This document shows positions 1 through 8,526 of a DNA stretch of 64,000 nt, in pieces. The notes beneath the pieces are model-generated. The model did not search any database, was not told where the DNA came from, and worked only from the letters and a program-made list of their open reading frames with translations. The stretch is from Gemmatimonas sp. (GTDB lineage: Bacteria > Gemmatimonadota > Gemmatimonadetes > Gemmatimonadales > Gemmatimonadaceae). The DNA is taken from contig NZ_JANPLK010000059.1 of the NCBI RefSeq assembly GCF_031426495.1, forward strand, positions 62,001 through 126,000, given 5' to 3'. Each line of letters starts with the position of its first letter. The first letter of the stretch is position 1. A program made the position numbers and the translations under genes.

Positions 1-1
1 G

Positions 2-94
2 GATCCGGCCACGGCAGCCGCAGCGTTCGCCTTCATGCTCTGGCAGACTGGTGACGCGCGCTATCAGCCGAAGGCACGCCCACCGTCGCGTTGA
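2..94 (+). CDS. 3' end of an unidentified CDS cut by the window start
   Basis: The second forward frame is open from the first base to a TGA at 92-94. It encodes about 30 residues: an alanine-rich hydrophobic stretch (ATAAAAFAFMLW) followed by a basic proline-rich tail. This could be the C-terminus of a membrane or exported protein whose body lies outside the window. The stretch is too short to name, and a chance open frame in high-GC DNA cannot be excluded. Confidence 0.25.
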   Translation, partial: DPATAAAAFAFMLWQTGDARYQPKARPPSR

Positions 95-226
95 GTGGGG
101 CGGCTTCGATGGTGGTATAGCGGTGGTAAAGCGCGGCACGACGGCAACCATTGGCTCCGAGGCCGGGTCGAATGAGGCGTCTCCTGCCTCGCGTGCGCGC
201 GCACGCCGTCATTCCGACCGATCCAC

Positions 227-2629
227 ATGCTGGCCACTGTTGCCGTGCTGTTGCAGATCAGTGTCATGACGGGCCCGAAGCCGTGTGACCCGAAGACGCT
301 CCCGGCTGGCGCCGCTCCCGATACCGTCTGCGTCGGCATCGTGTCGCTGAACGTGGGCGGCGTGGGGAGTGGCGGCAAACGCGCCGGCGCGGCACGCCAC
401 CGCGTCGTTACGGAAGCACACCGTGCGAGTGCCTTCCGCGACCCGTCCGCGAAATCCATAATGCTCGGCGCCCGCGCGGCGCGACTCCGGCAAGACTCGG
501 CGCTCGTCGGCTACAATGTGCAGTCGCTGCAGCGCTTCTCGCTCGGCGTGTCGTTCTCGGAGAACCTACGCACGCGAAACATCGTGACCTACGAGAATGC
601 CTCGCGCGTACGATGGCAGCGTGAGCGCGGTATCGTGGTGGACGTGGAAGGCGCCCGCATGTCGAGCGGCATGCTGTCACGGAGTTCGATCGACGACAAC
701 GAGGCGTCGATCTCGGCCTCTGTGCCGTACTATCCCGGGCGCGACGAACTCTGGGTGGGAACCGGGGTCGTCTCCGGCGAGGTGGACGACCGCGAGATGG
801 TGCATCCGATGGCGGAGGGCGCCGAGGCGTACTACGTGTACGAGAGCGGTGAGAGCGCCAGTATTCAGGCGGGTGCGTCGGTGATTCGCCTCCGCGAACT
901 GCGTGTACGTCCACGTGAGGCTGCGTGGAATGTGGTCGTGGGTTCGCTCTGGTTCGACGAGGACCGCGGCACCCTGGTGCGAGCGGCATTCCGCTTCGCC
1001 GCTCCGTTCGATTTCTGGCTCAATCTCAGTAGCATCGACTCGTTGGCGGCGAAGGAGCTCGCGAAGAGTGTCCCACGTGTGATGCGTCCCGTGTTGCCTT
1101 CGGTTCGCGGACAGATGGAAGCGGTGACGCTCGAGTACGCGCTGTATGGTGGCCGATTCTGGTTGCCACGCGCCCGGTACGCCGAAGGACTCGTGCAGAT
1201 TCATCTGGCGCGATTGCCGTATCGCCTCGAAGAAAGCTTTCGATACAATGCGGTGAATGGCACGGACTCACTGGCGGGTATGCCTCCCATCGTGGTGCCA
1301 ATGCCGCTCCCGCTCACGGTCGCCAATCAGCATGCGCGCGATTCCATTCAGGCCGCGCAGCGCGCGAGGCGTGACTCGGTCAACAAAGGGTTGATTCCCG
1401 CCGGGCGCGCGGCTGATCCCGCCTGCGACACGAGCACCTTCTACACCGATGTACGCTTCGCTGCCGACGGTCTCACGCCCGTACTCACGCGCGTGCCGTG
1501 CGATCGTCGTCTGCTCGCCGCATCGCCCGCGCTGCCGCCGGATGAGGCGCCGGACACCGCGGATCTGTTTGGCGCCAAGGCGCGTGCAGAACTGATTGCG
1601 CAGGTGATGTCGATGCCGGTGCAGCCACTCTTTGCTCCGCAGCGACCCACGCTGCACGCGGGCGCGGGACTGCTGCGGTACAATCGCATTGAGGGGCTGA
1701 GCTTGGGCGTCGAGCTACGACAGCAGTTGGGCGCCGGGTACTCGACCACGGTGTCTGGCCGACTGGGCGTCGCCGACCTGGTGCCGAACATGTCGATTGC
1801 ACTGCGACGCACCGATCTGCAACACACGTGGACACTCGCGGGATATCGTGAGCTGACAGCGGTGGGCGATGACAACCCATTGTCGGCCGGCAGTTCGCTC
1901 GGCGCGTTGCTGTTCGGGCGAGACGAGGGCTACTACTATCGCCGTGCGGGGCTGGCCGTGGGGTACGCCACCGCGCCGATTGCGGCGAGCAGTCGCGTGC
2001 AGTGGCGACTCTTCGCTGAACGCCAGCAGTCGGCTGGCACGAATGCGACCTGGTCACTTGGGCGGCCGATGACGGACAGCAACATCACGGCGTACGGTGC
2101 GCGCTACGGCGGACTCGGTGTCGACGCACAACGGAGATTCGGCGGCACGAGCGGCGGTTTGCAGCTCACGAGTGCGGTGCAGTTGGAAGGTGCGGTCACC
2201 GATGCCGACGCGCGCACGGGATACGGACGCGCTACCGTGCATCTCGCGCTCGCGCGTTCACTCGGGGCGTTCGCGGGCGCCATACAGCTGTCCGGCGGTG
2301 GTTCGCTCGGTGCGCTGCCGTCGCAGCGTCGCTTCTACCTGGGTGGCACGCGCACGCTGTCGGGATTGTCGTTTGGCACGGCTGGCGGCGACGCCTTCTG
2401 GCTCGCGCGCGGGGAGGTGAGTCGTGGCGTGTCGCTGATTCGTCCCGTGTTGTTCGCGGATCTTGGATGGGCCGGCGCGCGCGATGACTGGCGCAGCGGG
2501 TATCGCCCACTCAGTGACGTGGGCATCGGATTGCGCGCGCTCGATGGACTCGTGCGGGTTGACGTGGCGCGGGCGTTGTATCCGGTGTCGCGGACGCGGC
2601 TGTCGCTGGCGATCGAGCGGAGGTTCTAG
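227..2629 (+). CDS. Outer-membrane beta-barrel protein with Omp85/surface-antigen-like C-terminus
   Basis: An 800-residue protein. The last third (about 480-800) is built of short alternating amphipathic strands and holds a YLGGTRTLSG motif near residue 703. It ends in Arg-Phe, the terminal aromatic that the BAM machinery recognises. This fits the bacterial surface antigen/Omp85 barrel fold. The N-terminal two thirds hold a globular, probably periplasmic part rich in short strands (for example NASRVRWQRERG and RVRPREAAWNVVVGSLWFDE). Nothing identifies a substrate. The start is uncertain: the first 25 residues from the ATG at 227 make a weak signal peptide, and a downstream start is possible. 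The next gene follows after about 125 bases on the same strand. Confidence 0.7.
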   Translation: MLATVAVLLQISVMTGPKPCDPKTLPAGAAPDTVCVGIVSLNVGGVGSGGKRAGAARHRVVTEAHRASAFRDPSAKSIMLGARAARLRQDSALVGYNVQSLQRFSLGVSFSENLRTRNIVTYENASRVRWQRERGIVVDVEGARMSSGMLSRSSIDDNEASISASVPYYPGRDELWVGTGVVSGEVDDREMVHPMAEGAEAYYVYESGESASIQAGASVIRLRELRVRPREAAWNVVVGSLWFDEDRGTLVRAAFRFAAPFDFWLNLSSIDSLAAKELAKSVPRVMRPVLPSVRGQMEAVTLEYALYGGRFWLPRARYAEGLVQIHLARLPYRLEESFRYNAVNGTDSLAGMPPIVVPMPLPLTVANQHARDSIQAAQRARRDSVNKGLIPAGRAADPACDTSTFYTDVRFAADGLTPVLTRVPCDRRLLAASPALPPDEAPDTADLFGAKARAELIAQVMSMPVQPLFAPQRPTLHAGAGLLRYNRIEGLSLGVELRQQLGAGYSTTVSGRLGVADLVPNMSIALRRTDLQHTWTLAGYRELTAVGDDNPLSAGSSLGALLFGRDEGYYYRRAGLAVGYATAPIAASSRVQWRLFAERQQSAGTNATWSLGRPMTDSNITAYGARYGGLGVDAQRRFGGTSGGLQLTSAVQLEGAVTDADARTGYGRATVHLALARSLGAFAGAIQLSGGGSLGALPSQRRFYLGGTRTLSGLSFGTAGGDAFWLARGEVSRGVSLIRPVLFADLGWAGARDDWRSGYRPLSDVGIGLRALDGLVRVDVARALYPVSRTRLSLAIERRF

Positions 2630-2754
2630 GGGGCGGGGGACTTGCGGAAGGACGAGATTCGCCGGATTGTCAACATGCTGTGCGATTCGCGGAGAGCGAG
2701 CAGATCGTGCCTCGGAACCCACGCCGATGGTGAACCAATTCTCAGGGCAACGTG

Positions 2755-3246
2755 ATGTTACTGACTCATTCGCCGGCCTGGCGACCGATGCTCGTGATTG
2801 GGTTGGGCGCGTGTCTATTCGCTGGATGCGCCCATGGGCGTAGTGCGCGATCATATCTGCCCGTCGGCGCGAGCGCCCAGTATGGCGCGCATACCAATGA
2901 CGGAGTGACTTGGATGCTAGCACGGCCCGTGCATGAGGCAATGGACGACGTCGGTGCGGTGCTGCGTGAAGAAGGGTACCTGATCGATGCCGAATCTTCG
3001 AAAGAGGCCGAGCTTCGGACTGAGCCGCTCGCGGTTGGTGGCGACACCACGCTGGTTGTCCGCGCGCAATTTCTCGCTGTCGAGTTGCCGGCGCCCGCAA
3101 CGAGCATCGTGTTGACGGCGACGTACAGCGTGCCATCACGCCAAATTCGCAATGCTCCTGTGCTTCAACGGGCGAATACAACGAATTCGCTGTACACGCG
3201 GCTGCGTGCGATCTCGTCGCGGTCGCGAAGACTCGAGGGGCGATAG
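2755..3246 (+). CDS. Small secreted lipoprotein, unknown function
   Basis: About 163 residues. An N-terminal hydrophobic stretch (MLVIGLGACLFAGCAHG) ends in a convincing lipobox, LFAGC, so this is probably a lipoprotein. The mature part has mixed alpha/beta character with no family motif I recognise. It includes a helix (VHEAMDDVGAVLREEGYLI) followed by several valine-rich strands. I prefer the ATG at 2755, which has AGGG upstream, over the GTG one codon earlier. It is probably independent of the barrel gene upstream, though on the same strand. Function unknown. Confidence 0.6.
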   Translation: MLLTHSPAWRPMLVIGLGACLFAGCAHGRSARSYLPVGASAQYGAHTNDGVTWMLARPVHEAMDDVGAVLREEGYLIDAESSKEAELRTEPLAVGGDTTLVVRAQFLAVELPAPATSIVLTATYSVPSRQIRNAPVLQRANTTNSLYTRLRAISSRSRRLEGR

Positions 3247-3315
3247 TCCGGCTGTGTTCGGGTCCGCGCGTTGGTGCATCTAGTCGAGATCTAGTCGCCC
3301 TCTATCGGTCATGTC

Positions 3316-3861
3316 ATGAACAATCTCGTCCTTGCCCTGGTTGTCGGGCCCTGCGGCGCATCATCATGACCTCGCGGACCCATTCGCGTTTTGGCAGCAG
3401 GTCGTACTGGAAGCGAGCGTGGGCCACCGTCAGACGCAAATCCGTCGCCATTGATCAAAGGCGAGGCCGAACTGCGTGCGCGCTATGTGCAGCAGTTCCC
3501 CTGTCCATCGCCTCGTTTGGTCGGATTGGGATCGCGTCCTGTGTCGCGCCGTGACGATTGGGCGTGTAGCGCCGTCGGCGCAACCGCTGCGGCGTTTGCG
3601 CGCGCAGCAGTTGGCTCGAGTTACTTGGCGGAGTGGAGACGGGTCCCCGTGCGCTGCGTCCAAGTGATTCCGAGGCGCTTCATCGAGTTGAACCGCAAAG
3701 GGGCGCCGGCCTCGTGGCAGGGATACTGGTCGGTGGAGTTCTGGAACACTCGAGGGCAAGGCGCCCGAGGGGTGATTCAGGTGCCGACAGGCGCCCTCGA
3801 TGTGTCCCAGCTCGACAATGAGTTCAATACATCGATCGAGGAGCTGTGTCCGGCGACATAG
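3316..3861 (+). pseudogene. Secreted hypothetical protein broken by two compensating frameshifts
   Basis: ATG at 3316 opens a signal-like start (MNNLVLALVVGPCGA) that hits TGA at 3367. From 3362 the +1 frame continues with protein-like sequence (DLADPFAFWQQVVLEASVG) to a TGA near 3454. From about 3455 the first frame resumes with LIKGEAELRARYVQQFPC and runs to the stop at 3861. Joining the three pieces gives about 181 residues with an N-terminal secretion signal and no recognised domain. Either the gene is decayed or there are two single-base sequence errors. Without the repair, the only open frame would need a TTG start at 3391 and a low-quality N-terminus. Confidence 0.4.
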
Positions 3862-4086
3862 CGCAAGGAGTCATGCGGACCAGCCGACTCGTCACCCGAC
3901 AAAATCCCTGACCCCTGAGCGACGGCGTGGCCGAGGGACGGAGCGCAGCGCTTCGCGACGACGCTCTGGTTGGCACGGTAGTGGCGAAGGAGCGCGCACA
4001 CCGCGACTTTATGCGAAGGCGCGCCGCATGCTGCTTCGGCAGCCGGGCAGTGCCAGTTCAAACTGAATCAATCCGCCGGAGATCGC

Positions 4087-4236
4087 ATGGAGAGCATTGG
4101 TGTGGGTGGTATGCTGTTGCTGTATTGGGGCGTAGTGCTTGGCGTCATCGTCGCAGTGCTGAACGCCATATGGCGCGTGGTGCGGGCGCACGAGCGCATC
4201 GCGAGCGCCTTGGAGTCGATCGCAGCGAAGCGCTGA
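4087..4236 (+). CDS. 49-residue single-pass membrane protein
   Basis: A short ORF of 49 residues with a GGAG-type ribosome site just upstream (4075-4082 region). It has one strong membrane span (GGMLLLYWGVVLGVIVAVLNAIW, residues 7-29; about 23 hydrophobic positions) and then a basic/amphipathic tail, RVVRAHERIASALESIAAKR. The cytoplasmic helix rich in A/E/R could be a small coiled coil. Its TGA is followed within three bases by the next gene, which points to an operon of small membrane proteins feeding into the ankyrin gene. Function unknown. Confidence 0.5.
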   Translation: MESIGVGGMLLLYWGVVLGVIVAVLNAIWRVVRAHERIASALESIAAKR

Positions 4237-4239
4237 GCG

Positions 4240-4488
4240 TTGGTGAAGCGATTTCTTGCGCTCGCGCTCTTTCCCGCAGCCGCTACTCTGCTCGTTACTG
4301 CCATCGCGTTGTGGAGCAGGAGCGCGCATAGCATCGAGGCGGGGGAGCGATATGCCGTCGAGGCCAACGCGCTCGTGTTGTTGACGCCCTCCGTGCTGTT
4401 GTACTTGCTGGCGCTCCCCGTCATATGGCGCCGCGTCGCCCGCGTGCCTGCTCGTACGGTCGACCTCGCTCGCGCCCAAGCAAGGTGA
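4240..4488 (+). CDS. Small two-span membrane protein
   Basis: About 82 residues with two predicted membrane spans, one at residues 4-25 (FLALALFPAAATLLVTAIAL) and one around 46-65 (ALVLLTPSVLLYLLALPVIW). A basic C-terminal tail follows (RRVARVPARTVDLARAQAR). The start is TTG at 4240 or GTG at 4243, only three bases after the upstream stop. The downstream ankyrin gene begins 16 bases later. No homology is recognised. Placement suggests co-expression with the flanking membrane proteins. Confidence 0.45.
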   Translation: MVKRFLALALFPAAATLLVTAIALWSRSAHSIEAGERYAVEANALVLLTPSVLLYLLALPVIWRRVARVPARTVDLARAQAR

Positions 4489-4504
4489 TATCGGCGCCCG
4501 AACG

Positions 4505-5416
4505 ATGAGTATGCTGCTCAGCCTCGTGCTGGCGTTCTTTACCACGACGAAGCTGAACGGCGGCATCGACTTTCGAGCCGACGGAACGGCGATCGCGCCG
4601 ACCAGGTTCGAGCAGTTTCTGCACGGGTGGTGGCTGACGTTCTTCTCGACCTCGATGTTCTTCGCGGCCGATCACATCCTCGTCCACACTTGGACGCGAT
4701 GGCGGCTCGGCCAGCACGTCATCGAGATTGGACAGCAAGCGCATAACCCGTTCGCTATCATGCCGTATCTCGCGCTCGGCGGCATGGGCCTCTGGATCAT
4801 TGTGACGGTGTTGCGTCTCCCCGGGTCGTATCGCGCCACGAAGGGCCGCTCGCGGTATCAGTGGGAGTTCCTCGTCGCGGCGATCGCCGCCATGGCGATG
4901 TACATGGTTCCGCGCTCGTTCTTGCATCATGCGACGCTCGCCGCCGTGGGGCCGGGCGCGCATGCCGGAGCGTTGCTCTCGTATGCCGCAGCCACCGGCG
5001 ACCAGCGGACGATCGATCAATTGATCGCGCGCGGAGCCACGATAGACACGCGTACCCCAAGCGGGCAAGCCGCGCTGCAGAGTGCGATCAACGGAAACCG
5101 CACGGAGATCGTGAGGTTCCTGCTGGCACCCGGCGCCAACGTGAACGCCACGACGTCCGGTGATACGCTGCTGCTGACTAGCGCCGCTGCCAACAGCAAC
5201 GAGGCGATCGGTCACATGCTGCTCGCGCGGGGGGCCGCGCTCCCGTGCGCGCGGTGGAACGTGAAGCAATGGGAGAGGTACGCCGCATCGCGCGACCGCC
5301 TTCAAAGCGGCTTTACGGACACGGACAGCGTGGGCAGACGTTATGCGGTTCGGTCCGACAGCGTGACGGCCGCATGGGCTGCCGCGTTCGGCCGAGTCCC
5401 CTCGCCCTGCGACTAG
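4505..5416 (+). CDS. Membrane-anchored ankyrin-repeat protein
   Basis: 303 residues. The N-terminal half holds about four hydrophobic spans (starts MSMLLSLVLAFFTTT; later GGMGLWIIVTVLRL and WEFLVAAIAAMAMYM). The second half carries ankyrin repeats: GALLSYAAATGDQRTIDQLI, then a GQAALQSAINGNRTEIVRFL repeat, then a LLTSAAANSNEAIGHMLLAR repeat. Ankyrin repeats mediate protein-protein binding, and here they would face one side of the membrane. It is the last of three closely spaced membrane genes. It is one of three ankyrin proteins in the window (others near 51.6 and 54.5 kb), and the only one with membrane spans. Confidence 0.7.
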   Translation: MSMLLSLVLAFFTTTKLNGGIDFRADGTAIAPTRFEQFLHGWWLTFFSTSMFFAADHILVHTWTRWRLGQHVIEIGQQAHNPFAIMPYLALGGMGLWIIVTVLRLPGSYRATKGRSRYQWEFLVAAIAAMAMYMVPRSFLHHATLAAVGPGAHAGALLSYAAATGDQRTIDQLIARGATIDTRTPSGQAALQSAINGNRTEIVRFLLAPGANVNATTSGDTLLLTSAAANSNEAIGHMLLARGAALPCARWNVKQWERYAASRDRLQSGFTDTDSVGRRYAVRSDSVTAAWAAAFGRVPSPCD

Positions 5417-5502
5417 CGTCTGCGACGCTCGTGACCAGCTTGCCGAGGGACGGGACGGGATGAAGATTTGTACAAGCGACGTCACCACACGCGGAGACAC
5501 CG

Positions 5503-5964
5503 ATGTCTAAGGTCACACCGTTTCTGATGTTCAACGACCAACTCGAAGCGGCGATGGCGTTCTATACCGCCACCTTCCCAAACTCCGAGATCAGGAACGC
5601 CGCCCGGATTGGCGGTGATGGACCGGTGATGTCCGCCGAGTTCGTCGTCGGTGGCCAGTCATTCATGGGATACAACGGGGGCTCATACTTCAGCTTCTCC
5701 GAAGGGGTCTCCCTCTATGTCGACTGCGACGATCAAGCGGAAGTCGACGAGTACTGGGACAAGCTCGTCAACGCCGGCGCGACGCCCACCGCCTGTGGCT
5801 GGATCAAGGATCCGTTCGGTCTCTCGTGGCAGATTGTGCCTCGGCGATTCATCGAGCTAATCCGTGACAAGGACGAGCAGAAGGTGAAAGCTGTGATGGA
5901 TGCCATGATGACGATGGTAAAGCTCGACGTCGCGGCCCTCGAGAAGGCGTACGATGACGCATAG
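5503..5964 (+). CDS. VOC-superfamily protein of the PhnB / 3-dmu-9_3-mt type
   Basis: 153 residues with the typical glyoxalase-fold start KVTPFLMFNDQLEAAMAFYT. It also has the family core YVDCDDQAEVDEYWDKLV and the late motif DPFGLSWQIVPRRFIEL. These identify the PhnB-like branch of the vicinal-oxygen-chelate superfamily. Many members are dimeric and of unknown substrate, so no reaction can be assigned. The length is normal for a single-module member. The 3' end overlaps the next gene by 11 bases, so the two are probably translated together. Confidence 0.85.
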   Translation: MSKVTPFLMFNDQLEAAMAFYTATFPNSEIRNAARIGGDGPVMSAEFVVGGQSFMGYNGGSYFSFSEGVSLYVDCDDQAEVDEYWDKLVNAGATPTACGWIKDPFGLSWQIVPRRFIELIRDKDEQKVKAVMDAMMTMVKLDVAALEKAYDDA

Positions 5965-6529
5965 CAGTCATCCACGTGCGATGGACTCCGACCCGACCGT
6001 GCTCTCCGAGCAGACAGCCGCGCAGGTGCTCGCCCGCGCGAGTGAGTTGGACCAGCTCCGCCGCGCGGGCTCCACCGTGGCGGAACTGCGCGTCGCGGCC
6101 ACCGAGGCGGGTATCGCGGTCCCCGACTTCGACGCCGCCCTCGCCGAAGTGCAGCGTCAGCCCTCGGAGTCACCTGCGCGACCTGGCGATCGCACTCGGC
6201 GCGCCATTATCCAAGCCGCGGCCGTGACGCTCACCGTGGCGGCGATGGCCGTCGTGGTGAGCGGGACACGGAAAGTGCAGGAGTCGGTCTCGACCAGCTC
6301 GCTCCGCGACGAAGCCATCATGGTGCAGTGCCTCGCACCCGCCGAGGCGGCGGAGCTGATTCGACCGCTGCTCACATTGTCTGGGAATCAGGTCGTCGTG
6401 CGGGCCAACGGTACGGCACGCGTGATCGCGCTGCGCGTGACCGCCGAGCAACTCGCGCAGGTCAAGACGCGACTCGCGCCGTACGAAGCGGCGAGTTCGC
6501 CGAGTTGCGCCACGCGGCCGGCTCGCTGA
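5954..6529 (+). CDS. Single-pass membrane protein with a secretin-N-like short domain
   Basis: 191 residues. The N-terminal third is acidic and helical (LARASELDQLRRAGSTVAEL). A membrane span lies near 80-97 (IIQAAAVTLTVAAMAVVVS). The C-terminal 60 residues (core AEAAELIRPLLTLSGNQVVV, ending LAQVKTRLAPYE) have the alternating pattern of the short N-domains of secretins and STN-type periplasmic modules. I base that on the pattern AAELIRPLL followed by a strand-rich segment and a final amphipathic helix. The ATG at 5954 is supported by GAGAAGG upstream and overlaps the VOC gene by 11 bases. An ATG at 5982 is possible. Function unknown. Confidence 0.55.
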   Translation: MTHSSHPRAMDSDPTVLSEQTAAQVLARASELDQLRRAGSTVAELRVAATEAGIAVPDFDAALAEVQRQPSESPARPGDRTRRAIIQAAAVTLTVAAMAVVVSGTRKVQESVSTSSLRDEAIMVQCLAPAEAAELIRPLLTLSGNQVVVRANGTARVIALRVTAEQLAQVKTRLAPYEAASSPSCATRPAR

Positions 6530-6605
6530 GACGTCGCGTCGATCGGAATCGAGGCTACGCTGTAACAACACCTGCAGTACTGATTTCCACCTTGTCGTCA
6601 ATGCC

Positions 6606-7004
6606 ATGCCAACTGTTACGCGCACGCCGAACATTGCACCACGGAGTGAGGAACTCCCCGCGCGCATTCGCTGGGTGAGTGGGTACTTCGCGATCGGCGG
6701 TGCCTTGAGCGTTGCCGCTGCGCTGATCGGTGTGGGTGCGCTGTTCGTCGATCTCGGCGCTGCGTCGACCGCGCTCCACGCGAAACCGTGGATGCCGCTG
6801 CTCGGGCTAGCGAACGGCGCTGGGTGGATCTATGCGAGCCGACAGCTCGCCGACGGCGAGCGCCGCGGAGCGATCGTGGCGATCGTCTCCATGCTGCCCG
6901 AGGTCATACAGGCGGTGAGTGGAAGCGGCGGGCGCGTATCGACCGCGATCATGCACGCCATAGCGGTGGTCGGGTTGCTGAGCGTCTGGCGTCGGCTGCG
7001 GTGA
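6606..7004 (+). CDS. Multi-span membrane protein, unknown
   Basis: 132 residues with about three to four hydrophobic segments: VSGYFAIGGALSVAAALIGV, then ALFVDLGAAS, then WMPLLGLANGAGWIYAS, then the C-terminal STAIMHAIAVVGLLSVW. The pattern (small loops, GAGW motif, basic end) resembles short DoxX/DUF-type integral membrane proteins, but I cannot name the family. The TGA at 7002-7004 overlaps an ATG at 7004 that opens a doubtful 79-codon frame running into the low-GC patch described at 7155. Confidence 0.5.
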   Translation: MPTVTRTPNIAPRSEELPARIRWVSGYFAIGGALSVAAALIGVGALFVDLGAASTALHAKPWMPLLGLANGAGWIYASRQLADGERRGAIVAIVSMLPEVIQAVSGSGGRVSTAIMHAIAVVGLLSVWRRLR

Positions 7005-7154
7005 TGCGGCGCCAGCGCGCGTGGAACGCGTGGATGCGCCGCGGCACTGACGGCGTGCTCTGTTTGCTCGGCGTCGCCAATTTGCTCTGTTATAGCGCCA
7101 CATATTACCGAATCGAAGCCGAAAAGCACTGTCATGATGTCAGATATGGTCTTT

Positions 7155-7184
7155 ATTACTGTAATACTGACCTTGTTACAGTAA
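7155..7184. promoter_or_regulatory. Two tandem palindromes in a low-GC island, operator-like
   Basis: ATTACTGTAAT at 7155-7165 and TTACAGTAA at 7176-7184 are each palindromes around one central base (TTAC-N-GTAA). Their centres, 7160 and 7180, are 20 bases apart, close to two helical turns. The surrounding 7080-7205 is clearly AT-richer than the rest of the window. A small dimeric repressor binding two same-face sites would look like this. No intact gene lies immediately downstream now: the prolyl oligopeptidase remnant begins about 90 bases later. Confidence 0.4.
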
Positions 7185-7275
7185 AAACAGTTCTACGATA
7201 CTGCGCAAAAAGGCCCGGCCCCAGGATGCTCCCCGCCGCGTAGAAGAGTCCGGCGCTGCAGCCGCCCGCCCGCCG

Positions 7276-8526
7276 ATGTGCCGGCGTACCCGCCCGCGCG
7301 AACCGTCACCGTAGTCGACCGCTATCACGGCGTCGCCGTGGCCGACCCGTATCGCTGGCTCGAAGACACGACCGCGGAGGTCCGCGCATGGGCCATGGCC
7401 CAGACGCGGTTCGCACCTCCATTCCTGCACGACAGTCTGCTGCGCGCGCGACTGCGCGACCGGATGAAGCGTCTCGCCGCGCGGTGCCGATCGCGTGCTA
7501 CTCGACCCAGCTACCTTCGGCCCGGCCACGCGCATCGCGCACCACCACGTGGCGCCCAACGCACGGCACGTGTTAGTCGAACTCGCCGTCGGTGGGGACG
7601 ATTGGAAAGTCGGTCGCGTGGTCCGCGTGGCCGACGGTGTGTTGTTGCCGGATTCGATTCCGGGAATCGTCTTCCAGTCGCCGCTGTGGACACCCAACAG
7701 CAAAGGCATACTGCAGGTGCAGTACATCCATCCGGCGAGCAGCGAGCGCGTCATGCTGCAGCCACCCCGCCTCTTTGACGTGGAGCTCGGCACCGGCCAA
7801 CGCACGACGGTGTTGGAAACCACGAGCGAGTTCCCCCGCGCGGACTACGTGGAAACGCAGCAGTGGTACGCGGGCAAGGACGGCACGCGGATCCCGATCT
7901 GGCTCGTACACCGCAAGGGGATCGCGCTCGATGGCAGCCATCCCACGCTCCTCTTCGGCTACGGCGGGTCGGGTACGGTGATGCTGCCCGATTACGCGCC
8001 TGAGATGCTGGCGTGGCTCGAACTCGGTGGCGTATTCGCGATGCCGAATTTGCGCGACGGTGGCGAGTTCGGACGTAACTGGTACGAAGCGGCGATTCTC
8101 GGGAAGAAACAGACTACCTTCGACGACATGATCGCCGCCGCCGAGCACCTGATTGTACGCGGGTACACGTCGCCGAGCCGCTTAGCGATTCGTGGACGCT
8201 CGAGCGGTGGCCGGATGGTGGCGGCGGTGATGGCCGAGCGCCCCGATCTCTTCGCCGCCGTGGTGGCCGAGGTGCCGCAAACCTTCAACGTACGCTTCGA
8301 ACACGGACGCCATCGCGCCCAGTTTGGGTCGCCCAGTGATCCCGCGCAATTCGGCTTTCTGTTGGCCACGTCACCGCTGCATCGCGTCACAGCGGGCCGC
8401 TGCTATCCCGCGACACTGGTGACGACGTCGCTCAACGATCCGCGGGCGCCGGCGTGGCACGCGATGACGTTCACGGCAGCACTGCAAAAACCGGCTTCCG
8501 CCAGGCGAGCACGCTATGTCGGGTGA
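7276..8526 (+). pseudogene. Prolyl oligopeptidase (S9A) remnant with internal deletion and lost catalytic His
   Basis: The N-terminal piece (7276-7485) has the S9A signature DPYRWLEDTTAEVRAWAMAQ. After RLRDRMKRLAA the frame is lost. From 7483 a second frame continues with RGADRVLLDPATFG, a sequence that belongs well downstream in the propeller of intact enzymes, so a stretch of the propeller has been deleted as well as frameshifted. The catalytic half keeps the serine motif GRSSGG (near 8190-8210) and the Asp region SLNDPRAP. The frame stops at 8526, shortly after TAALQ, before the GHG-type catalytic histidine. A serine peptidase without its His and part of its propeller cannot work. The DUF1801 gene starts inside the truncated end. 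Confidence 0.8.

Noticed and set aside
1..6. GGATCC at the first base, suggesting a cloning boundary
   Set aside because: A six-base site at the window edge is weak evidence; no vector sequence follows.
3680..3700. Shared IPRRFIEL/VPRRFIEL string between the broken gene at 3.3-3.9 kb and the VOC protein
   Set aside because: In the VOC protein it is part of the family motif; in the other gene the flanking sequence is unrelated, so this is coincidence.
7004..7243. 79-codon ORF overlapping the membrane protein stop
   Set aside because: Low-quality product with scattered cysteines, running through the AT-rich operator pocket; no ribosome site and no domain.
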